64,000 nucleotides of DNA from CBDDEC01 sp965226785 (GTDB lineage: Bacteria > Chloroflexota > Dehalococcoidia > UBA2979): the NCBI GenBank assembly GCA_965226785.1, contig CBDDEC010000004.1, forward strand, positions 62,001 to 126,000, given 5' to 3'. The notes beneath the pieces were generated by a model. It was not told the DNA's origin and ran no database searches. It saw nothing but the letters and a program-made list of their open reading frames with translations. Numbering within the stretch: position 1 is the first letter of the stretch; each line of letters opens with the position of its first letter. Shown here one piece after another: positions 8,050 through 15,631 of this stretch. Position numbers and translations under genes: made by a program.

Positions 8050-9516
8050 GTGGCAACCGCGGTCCCGAGCGCCGTCTCATCGCAGCGCTGGCTGCTGGCG
8101 GCGGTCGCCGGCGGTGTCTTCATCGCGGCCGACGACCAGACCTCGATCGTCGCGGTGCTGCCGCCGATCATCAACGACCTCGGCATCACGGTGGACAACT
8201 TCTACCGTTCGAGCTGGGTGATCAACGGCTACCTGCTGGGCTACATCATCGCGTTGCCCGTACTCGGACGCGTGGCCGATGTCTACGGTCGGCGGCGCAT
8301 CTTCGCCGCCGCGCTCGGCGTGTTCATGGTCGGCAGCGCCGCTGTCGCGCTGGCGCCGACGTTCGAGGTGCTCGTCGTGTCGAGGGCGCTGCAGGCGATC
8401 GGAGGTGGTGGCGTCGTGCCGGTTGCACTCGCCATCGTCGTCGACGAGTTGCCGCCGCCGCGACGGCTGTTTGGCCTCGGCGCGATCGCGGCGGCGTCCG
8501 AGGCTGGCGCGCTGCTCGGGCCGCTCTGGGGTGGGGCGATCGCCGACTGGATCGACTGGCGGGCGGTGTTCTGGATCAACCTGCCTATGGCAGTCGTGCC
8601 GTTGCTGATGGTCTGGCGTCGAGGCGAACCTAGGCGCCGCGGCGAGCCAATCGACTGGTCGGGCGCGGCGATCCTGACGCTGACGCTGGCCACGCTCGTG
8701 GTCGCGCTGGTCGATGATCCGAACGATCGACGGCCGCCCGCTGCCACCATTGGGCTGGTCGCGCTGGCGGTGGCGGGCGGCGCGCTCTTCCTCGTGCGGG
8801 AGCGTCGTGCCGTGGCGCCGATGATTCGCCTCTCGATGTTCCGCGAGCGAGGGATCGCAGCAGCCAACGCGGCCAGCGTGCTGCTGGGCATCGGGCTGAT
8901 CGGCGTGCTGATCACCGTGCCGCTGTTCGTCAACCTCGTGCTGGCCGACAACCCGATCGACGGCGGCCTGACGCTGCTGCGCTTGACCGCGGGCGTGCCG
9001 GTGGGGGCGCTGCTCGGTGGCTGGCTCGCGTCGAGGGCTGGTCTGCGCGTCACGGCGACGGCCGGGTTGCTGCTCGCCTCGGTGGGTGCGCTGGGGATGC
9101 TGTCGTGGGAGGTGGAGCTCGGCGAGGTCGCGCGCACGCTGCCGCTGGCGATCGGCGGCTTCGGCTTCGGCCTCGTGATCGCTCCGCTCGGCGCCGCGGT
9201 GCTGCTCCACGTGGGCGAGGGTGAGCGCGCGACCGCCTCCGGCTGGCTCACGCTCTCGCGCGTCTCCGGCATGCTCATCGGCACAGCACTGCTGACCTCG
9301 ACGGGGCTGGGGCGCTTCTACGGCCGCGCTGGGGAGATCGCGTTCGACTCGCCGGAGTTCAACGATCTGATCCGCGCGGCGCAGGTCGAGACGTTCCACG
9401 AGGTCTTCGTCGCGATCGCGATCATCCTCGCCGCTGCCGCGGCCATCTCGACGCTGCTCCCGCGGCACACGCGGGATGAACGCGAGGTAGCAGACCCGTG
9501 GTGGACCGTGAGCTGA
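8050..9516 (+). CDS. MFS exporter, DHA2/P55-like
   Basis: A 488-residue, highly hydrophobic transporter of the 14-helix drug:H+ antiporter-2 class. ADDQTSIVAVLPPI lies in helix 1, GRVADVYGRRRIF is MFS motif A, and WRAVFWINLPMAVV is the typical end of helix 6. The GTG start follows the lipoprotein stop directly. The lipoprotein-MFS pair matches mycobacterial lprG-P55, in which P55 exports triacylglycerides with its lipoprotein partner and affects drug tolerance. The substrate here is inferred, not shown. The gene is convergent with the glutaredoxin-like gene. Confidence 0.88.
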   Translation: MATAVPSAVSSQRWLLAAVAGGVFIAADDQTSIVAVLPPIINDLGITVDNFYRSSWVINGYLLGYIIALPVLGRVADVYGRRRIFAAALGVFMVGSAAVALAPTFEVLVVSRALQAIGGGGVVPVALAIVVDELPPPRRLFGLGAIAAASEAGALLGPLWGGAIADWIDWRAVFWINLPMAVVPLLMVWRRGEPRRRGEPIDWSGAAILTLTLATLVVALVDDPNDRRPPAATIGLVALAVAGGALFLVRERRAVAPMIRLSMFRERGIAAANAASVLLGIGLIGVLITVPLFVNLVLADNPIDGGLTLLRLTAGVPVGALLGGWLASRAGLRVTATAGLLLASVGALGMLSWEVELGEVARTLPLAIGGFGFGLVIAPLGAAVLLHVGEGERATASGWLTLSRVSGMLIGTALLTSTGLGRFYGRAGEIAFDSPEFNDLIRAAQVETFHEVFVAIAIILAAAAAISTLLPRHTRDEREVADPWWTVS

Positions 9517-9519
9517 GCG

Positions 9520-9933
9520 CTAGAGCCCGAGGAGCGAACGGAGGCCGCCCTGCTGGCGGTGGCGACCCTCCTTCGTGACGGCGGCCGCTTCGAGGCCCGT
9601 CGCTGCGCCGTAGGTGATGCCGTGGCGGTCGAGGAAGATCTCGACCTGGCCCGGGTTCGGCTCGGTGAGCATGATTCCTCGGTCGTAGCCACGAGGGCTG
9701 CGGCCTGCGGGGAGCGGCTTCGGTTCCTCGATCGGGTCGAAGCTATCGTCGGCCGCGATCACGAGCGTAGGCACCGACTCGTGGCCGGTCCAGCGCGTGA
9801 CCTTCTCCCACGCCTCGTCGTCGGCGTCGATGTCGAACTCGATGTACTCGAGGGGATTCGAGGCGATCCAACGCTCCCAGCGCATCATGTCCGGGCAGAA
9901 CGAAGAGCGTCCGTAGACCACGAGTCTCGCCAC
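9520..9933 (-). CDS. Glutaredoxin-like thioredoxin-fold protein
   Basis: A 137-residue protein from GTG 9933, which has GGGGGA four bases upstream; a TTG at 9957 is a poorer alternative. The N-terminal 70 residues follow the glutaredoxin pattern: a beta strand ending YGRSSFCPDM, then YIEFDIDADDEA and a cis-proline segment SVPTLVIA. The active site has one cysteine, CPDM in place of CPYC, so it would act as a monothiol protein if redox active. The C-terminal 60 residues (GIMLTEPNPGQVEIFLDRHG onward) are not part of glutaredoxin and I do not recognise them. Confidence 0.72.
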   Translation of the reverse strand: MARLVVYGRSSFCPDMMRWERWIASNPLEYIEFDIDADDEAWEKVTRWTGHESVPTLVIAADDSFDPIEEPKPLPAGRSPRGYDRGIMLTEPNPGQVEIFLDRHGITYGAATGLEAAAVTKEGRHRQQGGLRSLLGL

Positions 9934-10032
9934 AGGTCCCCCTGAACGACGGGGCAAGATCCCCTCGCCGCTGCCGCCAACGTAGCGGCATGCCGTGCGA
10001 GGTCTGTGAGCCTCCGTACGCCGCGGGCGTGG

Positions 10033-10488
10033 CTAGTCCCGCTCGCGGCTCCAGAGCGTCTCGAAGCCCTCGCCGCCGTTGATCGCGTCGAGGGTGTGCT
10101 GTGCCTCACGCCAGCGCAGGTCCGCGAGCGCGCGTTCGACGTCCTCGGTGACGTCGATGCCCTGCTCGAAACGGATCCGCTCCACCGCCGCCGCCAGCAC
10201 CGGCGCGTCGCCGAGGAACTGGGTCGAGTGTGGCCAGACGAAGAAGAGGAAGCCCTCCGGCGGCGGCAGCCCGGGGCGGCGGGTGTTCAGCCACTCGATG
10301 CGCTCATAGGCGCCGGCGAGAGGCTCCACTACCTCGACGAGCGGCACGGTGTGCTCGTCCTCGCGGAGGTCGACGAGCAGCCGCTCGGCGCAGAACGGGA
10401 AGCCGAGCACGAAGATGTCGGCGCTCGACACCGCCTCGACCGCGGAGTCGAGGTCCAGTCCGATGCCGTTGTCTCCGTAGACCGTCAC
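10033..10488 (-). CDS. Conserved-looking hypothetical protein
   Basis: A 151-residue acidic protein starting at GTG 10488, with no membrane segment, signal peptide or recognised motif. Notable features are a hydrophobic core ADIFVLGFPFCAERLL, a Pro-rich patch PGLPPPEGFLFFVWP and a C-terminal helical region. Codon usage is like that of its neighbours. It lies downstream of groEL but is separated from it by a strong terminator, so it is probably a separate unit. Function unknown. Confidence 0.6.
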   Translation of the reverse strand: MTVYGDNGIGLDLDSAVEAVSSADIFVLGFPFCAERLLVDLREDEHTVPLVEVVEPLAGAYERIEWLNTRRPGLPPPEGFLFFVWPHSTQFLGDAPVLAAAVERIRFEQGIDVTEDVERALADLRWREAQHTLDAINGGEGFETLWSRERD

Positions 10489-10512
10489 CTGTCGTTCCCC
10501 GTCCGGTGACTA

Positions 10513-10540
10513 CGAAGGGGCCGGTTGTCCGGCCCCTTCG
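10513..10540 (-). terminator. Hairpin terminator after groEL
   Basis: CGAAGGGGCCGG, loop TTGT, CCGGCCCCTTCG: a perfect 12-pair stem located 29 bases after the groEL stop. There is no U run in the minus direction, so it may act as a strong stalling hairpin rather than a textbook intrinsic terminator. Confidence 0.7.
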
Positions 10541-10568
10541 ATTGTATCGATCAACCTCGAGTGGCCGC

Positions 10569-12191
10569 CTAGTACATGCTGTCCATGGACGGTGCGCCCA
10601 TGGCAGCGCCCGCGCCGTCGTCGGGCAGGTCGGTGACCAGGCAGTTGGTGGTCAGCACCATGCCGGCGATGGAGACGGCGTTGTCGAGCGCCGCCTTGGT
10701 GACCTTCGCCGGGTCGATGATGCCGAGCTCGACCATCTTGCCGTACGAGTCCTGCGCGGCGTCGTAGCCCTCGCCCCTCTTCAGTCCCATGACCTTCTGG
10801 ACGATGACCGAGCCGTCCTGGCCGGCGTTCGCCGCGATGCGGCGCAGCGGCTCTTCCAGTGCCCGGCGCATGATGCGCGCGCCGGTTGCCTCATCGGCGT
10901 CCGGCAGGTCCATCTTGTCGAGCGCCGGCAGCGCATTCAGGAACGCGACGCCGCCGCCCGGAACGATGCCCTCCTCGACGGCCGCGCGGGTCGCCGACAG
11001 GGCGTCCTCGACGCGGTGCTTCTTCTCGGTCAGCTCGACCTCGGTGGCGGCGCCGACCTTGATGATGGCGACGGAACCGGCGAGCTTGCCGAGGCGCTCC
11101 TCGAGCTTCTCCTTGTCCCAGTCGGAAGTGGCCTGATCGAGCTGCGCGCGAATCATCTTCGTGCGCTCATCGACCGCCTTCTTCGTGCCCTTGCCCTCGA
11201 TGATCGCCGTCTCGTCCTTGGTGACGACCACGCGGCGTGCACCGCCGAGGTCGGTCGGGGCGGCGTTCTCGAGCGTCAGGTTCAGCTCCTGCGAGATCAG
11301 GTTCGCGCCGGTCACCGAGGCGAGGTCGCCCAGGTTTTCCTTGCGACGGTCGCCGAAGCCGGGGGCCTTCACGGCCACGACGTTGACGGTGCCGCGGAGC
11401 TTGTTCACCGCCAGGGTGGCCAGCGCTTCGCCGTCCACGTCCTCGGCGATGATGACGATGTCTTTCGACAGCTGGAGCTGCTTCTCCAGCAGCGGCAGGA
11501 TGTCGTTCACGGACGAGAGCTTCTGGTCGGTCACGAGAATCGCGGGATTCTCGATGATCGCTTCCATCCGCTCGGGGTTGGTGACGAAGTAAGGCGAGAT
11601 GTAGCCACGGTCGAAGGCCATGCCCTCGACGTACTCGATCTCAGTCTCGATGCCCTTCGACTCCTCGATGGTGATGACGCCGTCCTTGCCGGCCTCCTCC
11701 ATCACGTTGCCGATCAGTTCGCCGATCTCGGTGGATGCGGCGGAGATGGCGGCCACCTGTGCCATCTGGTCGCGGGTGGTGACGCGGGTCGAGTTCTTTT
11801 CGAGCGCATCCTTGATCACGCGGGCCGCGGCCTCGATGCCGCGCTTCAGCGCCATCGGGTCAGCCCCGGCGGCGACGTTCTTCATGCCTTCATGCACGAT
11901 CGCCTGGCCGAGGACCGTCGCGGTCGTCGTGCCGTCACCGGCGATGTCGTTCGTCTTGGAGGCGATTTCCTTGGCGAGTTGCGCCCCAATGTTGTCGAAT
12001 GGGTCTTTGAGCTCGATATCCTTGGCGATCGTGACGCCGTCGTTGGTGATGGTGGGAGCGCCGAACTTCTTGTCCAGCACGACGTTGCGGCCACGCGGGC
12101 CCAGCGTCATCTTCACCGCGTCCGCGAGGGCATCGATGCCGTCACGGAGCGCCTGTCGGGCCGCCTCGTCGAAGACCAACTGCTTTGCCAT
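10569..12191 (-). CDS. groEL: Chaperonin GroEL (60 kDa)
   Basis: The 540-residue chaperonin subunit forms the double-ring folding chamber with GroES. Conserved ATPase motifs are present: LGPRGRNVVLDK and GDGTTTATVL in the equatorial domain, and GGVAFLNALP near the C-terminal hinge. The tail ends GAPSMDSMY and lacks the GGM repeats found in E. coli. No groES gene lies upstream, so this groEL is monocistronic, with its partner presumably elsewhere. It is controlled by a consensus promoter with a CIRCE operator about 80 bases before the ATG, indicating HrcA repression and heat induction. Confidence 0.98.
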   Translation of the reverse strand: MAKQLVFDEAARQALRDGIDALADAVKMTLGPRGRNVVLDKKFGAPTITNDGVTIAKDIELKDPFDNIGAQLAKEIASKTNDIAGDGTTTATVLGQAIVHEGMKNVAAGADPMALKRGIEAAARVIKDALEKNSTRVTTRDQMAQVAAISAASTEIGELIGNVMEEAGKDGVITIEESKGIETEIEYVEGMAFDRGYISPYFVTNPERMEAIIENPAILVTDQKLSSVNDILPLLEKQLQLSKDIVIIAEDVDGEALATLAVNKLRGTVNVVAVKAPGFGDRRKENLGDLASVTGANLISQELNLTLENAAPTDLGGARRVVVTKDETAIIEGKGTKKAVDERTKMIRAQLDQATSDWDKEKLEERLGKLAGSVAIIKVGAATEVELTEKKHRVEDALSATRAAVEEGIVPGGGVAFLNALPALDKMDLPDADEATGARIMRRALEEPLRRIAANAGQDGSVIVQKVMGLKRGEGYDAAQDSYGKMVELGIIDPAKVTKAALDNAVSIAGMVLTTNCLVTDLPDDGAGAAMGAPSMDSMY

Positions 12192-12270
12192 GTGCGTCCT
12201 TCTCCGACTTCCAGCAGTGCACGAGGGGAGGCGCTCCGTCTGGGCGCGACCTGTGACCGCCGTTTCTCAA

Positions 12271-12297
12271 TTAGCACTCTCTGAAGCTGAGTGCTAA
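12271..12297 (-). promoter_or_regulatory. CIRCE operator (HrcA binding site)
   Basis: TTAGCACTC, nine bases, GAGTGCTAA: an exact 9-9-9 CIRCE inverted repeat. It lies immediately downstream of the groEL -10 box, so HrcA binding would cover the transcription start. An HrcA gene is not in the window. Confidence 0.97.
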
Positions 12298-12299
12298 TG

Positions 12300-12328
12300 G
12301 TTGTACAGAACTACCGAGCGAGGCGCAA
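12300..12328 (-). promoter_or_regulatory. groEL promoter
   Basis: On the minus strand TTGCGC (12328-12323) and TACAAC (12305-12300) are spaced by 17 bases and lie directly before the CIRCE element. The expected start falls inside CIRCE. Confidence 0.75.
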
Positions 12329-12350
12329 GGCCCCGCGGTATCTTTCTCCG

Positions 12351-12947
12351 TTATACCTGGTCGGCAGCCCCCTGATCCGAGGCTCGCCAGACCCGCTCGC
12401 AGCGCTCGATCCGTCCGATTCGGCGAGGTGGCCAGTACCGCCAGACAGCCTCGCCGACGATGCGCTGGGCGTCGATCGCGCCAAAGTCCCGGCTGTCGGT
12501 GCTCTCTGCGCGTGAGTCGCCGAGGACGAAGTAGTGTCCGCCCGGTACACCGTGCACACCGCGATAGTTCGACTCTGGCGCCACGCCTCGCCGGTATGGC
12601 TCCTCTAGCTCGCGCCCGTTGATCTCGACGGCGGCGCCCACGCGCAGCATTTCGCCCTCGAGCCCGACGATGCGCTTGAGCATCAGCTCCGGCCTCGGCC
12701 CGACACCAGCCGTCGTGGGCGCAGGCGGCGCTGCGAAGGCCACGACCGCGCCCGCCGCCCGATCCCGTACTGGGACGCCGAGGCGCACCAACACGAAGTC
12801 GCCGGGCGCGAGACCGGGCTGCATCGAATCGCCCGCCACCTCGACGCGGCGCAGGCGGCGTCGGGCGGCGGCTACGAGCAGTGAACCGATCGCTGCCAGG
12901 GCGAGCGCGGCCGCGACGGGCCATCCAGCCGGCCGCGGCCTGTTCAT
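12351..12947 (-). CDS. sodX: Signal peptidase I-family protease, probable Ni-SOD maturation protease
   Basis: A 198-residue S26 peptidase. A single N-terminal membrane segment (about residues 8-26) precedes VAGDSMQPGL, with the catalytic Ser, and LMLKRIVGLEGE, with the catalytic Lys. YFVLGDSRAESTDSRDFG is the conserved S26 box. The start at 12947 puts the membrane segment at the N-terminus; the open frame extends further upstream. It lies 40 bases after sodN on the same strand. In Streptomyces and cyanobacteria an S26 protease gene (sodX) sits beside sodN and is thought to trim the leader peptide from Ni-SOD. That role is inferred from adjacency; general signal peptidase activity is the alternative. 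Confidence 0.8.
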   Translation of the reverse strand: MNRPRPAGWPVAAALALAAIGSLLVAAARRRLRRVEVAGDSMQPGLAPGDFVLVRLGVPVRDRAAGAVVAFAAPPAPTTAGVGPRPELMLKRIVGLEGEMLRVGAAVEINGRELEEPYRRGVAPESNYRGVHGVPGGHYFVLGDSRAESTDSRDFGAIDAQRIVGEAVWRYWPPRRIGRIERCERVWRASDQGAADQV

Positions 12948-12987
12948 GGTCAGCCGTGCGAGGGCAAGCGCACCCTCGAACGTGGGT

Positions 12988-13443
12988 CTAGCCCTGCTTC
13001 GTCGCCCAGAAGATCTCGGCGAACTCGTCAACGGCTCCGCGCAGTGCCTGCGCGTCGGCGACGTCAATGCCCTGCCGGCAGGCGCTGCCGAGTTGCATGA
13101 TGCGCCAGACCTTCTCGTGGATGTCGGGGTACGACTCGACGTGCGGCGGCTTGATGTAGTCGCCCCAGATCACCCGCACCTCACGCTTGACGAGCTCGGA
13201 GTGCTCCTCCTTGACGGCCACGTAGCGGGCGAAGGAATTGGCCTTCTCCGCGCTATCGATCTGACCGAGGTCGGCGATCAGGGTCATCATCTTCTCGACG
13301 GTCTCGGCGCCGATCTGGGCGGCCTTCGGGTCGTAGATCCCGCAGGGGATGTCGCAATGCGCGTGCGCGACCGTCTGTGGGCGGATCAGCGACTCAATCG
13401 CATGTCGGATGTTCAAGCGGATCTCCTCGGTCTGCGGATGCAT
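12988..13443 (-). CDS. sodN: Nickel superoxide dismutase precursor
   Basis: Detoxifies superoxide using a mononuclear nickel site. The 151-residue precursor contains the nickel hook HCDIPCGIYDP beginning at His29. After removal of residues 1-28, His29 would be the new N-terminus, and its amine and imidazole with Cys30 and Cys34 are the known Ni ligands. The mature part (about 123 residues) is mainly four helices, with AETVEKMM and RVIWGDYIKPPHVESYP as family strings. The ATG follows AGGACC. The leader is not a classical export signal. The next gene encodes the likely maturation protease. A TTGACA -35 box is present at 13521-13516 (minus), but the -10 box is poor. Confidence 0.95.
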   Translation of the reverse strand: MHPQTEEIRLNIRHAIESLIRPQTVAHAHCDIPCGIYDPKAAQIGAETVEKMMTLIADLGQIDSAEKANSFARYVAVKEEHSELVKREVRVIWGDYIKPPHVESYPDIHEKVWRIMQLGSACRQGIDVADAQALRGAVDEFAEIFWATKQG

Positions 13444-13540
13444 GGTTGGTCCTGTTCGCGGCCGCAGGCCACTGCCTCGGCGCGCGCCCGGCATGCTCGC
13501 GCGAGGCCGTCGAGGTGTCAACGCGCAACGGGCTGTGTGG

Positions 13541-14266
13541 CTAGCGAGCGTACGAGGTGAGCTCGACGCCGCCGGAGCGGCGGTCGGGGTCGTGCAGGCC
13601 TTCGTAGGGCGGGAACAGCGATTCCAGCTCGCGCCGGATCGGGTCACCTTCCGGGAGGTACGCGGAGAAGTCACCGTCGGGCTCGGGGCGTTCGCGCTGG
13701 CCGGTCACATCGTGATCTCGGATCTTGTCCTGCAGCATCATCAGGCCTTGCAGGAGCGACTCAGGGCGCGGCGGGCAGCCGGGGACGTAGACATCAACGG
13801 GCGTAACCAGGTTCACGCCGGGCAGCACGCTGTAGGCGTAGGCGAACGGGCCGCCCATGATCGCGCAGCCGCCCATCGAGATGACCCAGCGCGGTTCGGC
13901 CATCTGCAGATAGATGCGGCGCACGACCGGCGCCATCTTCCAGGTCACCGTGCCGGCCACGATCATCAGGTCGGCCTGTCGGGGCGACGCGCGGAAGACC
14001 TCCGACCCGAAGCGCGCGATGTCATACCTCGAGGTGGCGGTCGCGATCATTTCGATGGCGCAGCAGGCGAGGCCGAACATGGCCGGCCAGAGCGATGATG
14101 ATCGTGCCCAGTTGAGAATGCCGTCGACGGAGGTGACGAGGACGTTCTTCCGCAGCTCCTCCTCGAGGTCAATCGAGGCAAGGTCCTCGGGCATGCCAAG
14201 CAAGGGGTGTGCGACCTGTACGCCGGGGGTTCCGGTGCGTGGGTCCACGAGCGGTTGGTCAACCAT
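13541..14266 (-). CDS. nuoB: NADH-quinone oxidoreductase subunit B, isolated
   Basis: NuoB holds the N2 iron-sulfur cluster next to the quinone site of complex I. The 241-residue protein has all four N2 ligands: Cys68 and Cys69 in GLACCAIEM, Cys134 in SMGGCAIMGG and Cys164 in VPGCPPRPES. There is an N-terminal extension of about 30 residues and a C-terminal acidic tail of about 55 residues beyond the usual core. No other nuo gene is adjacent, which is unusual because nuoB normally lies between nuoA and nuoC. It may supply the main complex I, or be a second copy; the window cannot tell. Confidence 0.93.
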   Translation of the reverse strand: MVDQPLVDPRTGTPGVQVAHPLLGMPEDLASIDLEEELRKNVLVTSVDGILNWARSSSLWPAMFGLACCAIEMIATATSRYDIARFGSEVFRASPRQADLMIVAGTVTWKMAPVVRRIYLQMAEPRWVISMGGCAIMGGPFAYAYSVLPGVNLVTPVDVYVPGCPPRPESLLQGLMMLQDKIRDHDVTGQRERPEPDGDFSAYLPEGDPIRRELESLFPPYEGLHDPDRRSGGVELTSYAR

Positions 14267-14370
14267 GCTGCCCCCACTGGCGGCGCGCACGATGCGAACG
14301 GATCGTGCAGTCCTTCACACGCCTGTCGCCGAAAGCGTAGCGACGCGCGGGGGCGACGGCAAACGGGGTG

Positions 14371-15591
14371 CTAGCTAGCCTCGAGCCAGGGCAGCCATTC
14401 CGCGGGTGGTTCGTCGATGGGGATGGGAGAGAGCGCGCGGAGTCGCTCGACGATCGGGGGGAGGATCGCGAGCAGTCGATCAACGTCCTCCGGGGTGTTC
14501 TCGCGACCGAAGCTGAAGCGCAGCGAGCCGCGCGCGAGGTCGGCCGGGACGCCCATGCCGAGCAGTACATGGCTCGGCTCGACCGAGCCCGTCGTGCAGG
14601 CGGAGCCGGACGAGGCGGCGACGCCGGCGAGGTCGAGCGCGAGCAGGATCGACTCACCCTCGACGAACCCGACGACGCAGCCGACGTTGCCCGGCAGCCG
14701 CCGATCGAGGTCCCGTGGACCGGTGATACCCAGCATCGGGACGCGCATTGGCAGCTCCTCGATCAGTCGCTGCTGTAGTGCGCGCTCGTGCGAGAGGTCC
14801 GCCTCGCGACGCTCCGCCGCCAGCGCCATCGCGGTGGCGAAGCCGACGATCGCCGCGGTGTTCTCCGTGCCAGACCGCAGCCGACGCTCCTGGCCGCCGC
14901 CGACGTTCATCCCCTGCAACGGCGTGCCCGAACGCACGTAAAGGGCGGCCGCACCTCGAGGGCCGTAGAGCTTGTGCGCGGTGAAGCTCATCAGGTCCAC
15001 GCCGAGTCGGTCGACATGCACGCCCATGTGCGCGACCGACTGCACCGCGTCAGTGTGGATCAGCGTGGACGGGTTGCGCTCGCGTACTGCGGCGCCGATC
15101 GCGGCGAGGTCATTGATCGATCCGACCTCGTTGTTCGCGTGCATCACCGAGACGAGCACGGTGTCGTCGCGTACCGCTTCGGCGACCGCCGAGGGTTCGA
15201 CGTGGCCATCCGCTTCAACGTCGACGACGGTGACCTCGGTGCCGTTGCGTTCCATCTGCTCAGCCGGGTCGAGGATCGCGTGGTGCTCGGCGCCGGTCGT
15301 GACGAGGTGCCGGCCTCGTCGCTCGGTGGCGGCGAGCACGCCTCGTAGCGCCAGGTTGTTCGACTCTGTGCCGCCGGAGGTGAAGACAATCTCGTCGGCG
15401 CTGGCGCCGATCAGCGTGGCGACTGATGCACGCGACTCGTCGAGCGCGCGCCGCGCCGTCTGCGCCTCGATGTAAATCGACGAGGGGTTGTGCCAGCGCT
15501 CGGTGAGATAGGGCAGCATCGCCTCGACGACCGCCGGGTCCGGCGGCGTCGTGGCGGCGTGGTCGAGATAGATACGGCCGTCCTCGCTCAT
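14371..15591 (-). CDS. Cysteine desulfurase, NifS/IscS type
   Basis: PLP enzyme that releases sulfur from cysteine for Fe-S clusters, thiolation of tRNA or selenium delivery. The 406-residue protein has the PLP lysine Lys207 in SFTAHKLYG and the active Cys332 in SSGSACTTGSVEPSHVL, the longer loop of group I (IscS/NifS). YLDHAATTPPDP opens the protein and HTDAVQSVAH is the aspartate region. It is distinct from the SufS at 47297. With SelD encoded in the same window, supply of selenium to SelD is a possible role, but there is no direct evidence. Confidence 0.93.
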   Translation of the reverse strand: MSEDGRIYLDHAATTPPDPAVVEAMLPYLTERWHNPSSIYIEAQTARRALDESRASVATLIGASADEIVFTSGGTESNNLALRGVLAATERRGRHLVTTGAEHHAILDPAEQMERNGTEVTVVDVEADGHVEPSAVAEAVRDDTVLVSVMHANNEVGSINDLAAIGAAVRERNPSTLIHTDAVQSVAHMGVHVDRLGVDLMSFTAHKLYGPRGAAALYVRSGTPLQGMNVGGGQERRLRSGTENTAAIVGFATAMALAAERREADLSHERALQQRLIEELPMRVPMLGITGPRDLDRRLPGNVGCVVGFVEGESILLALDLAGVAASSGSACTTGSVEPSHVLLGMGVPADLARGSLRFSFGRENTPEDVDRLLAILPPIVERLRALSPIPIDEPPAEWLPWLEAS

Positions 15592-15631
15592 GGATCGAGG
15601 ATACGACTGGCGGCCACTCCCCGGCGGCTGG

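Noticed and set aside
10230..12284. Very long open frame on the plus strand opposite groEL
   Set aside because: Composition is that of an antisense frame in GC-rich DNA, and the minus strand encodes unmistakable GroEL over the same bases.
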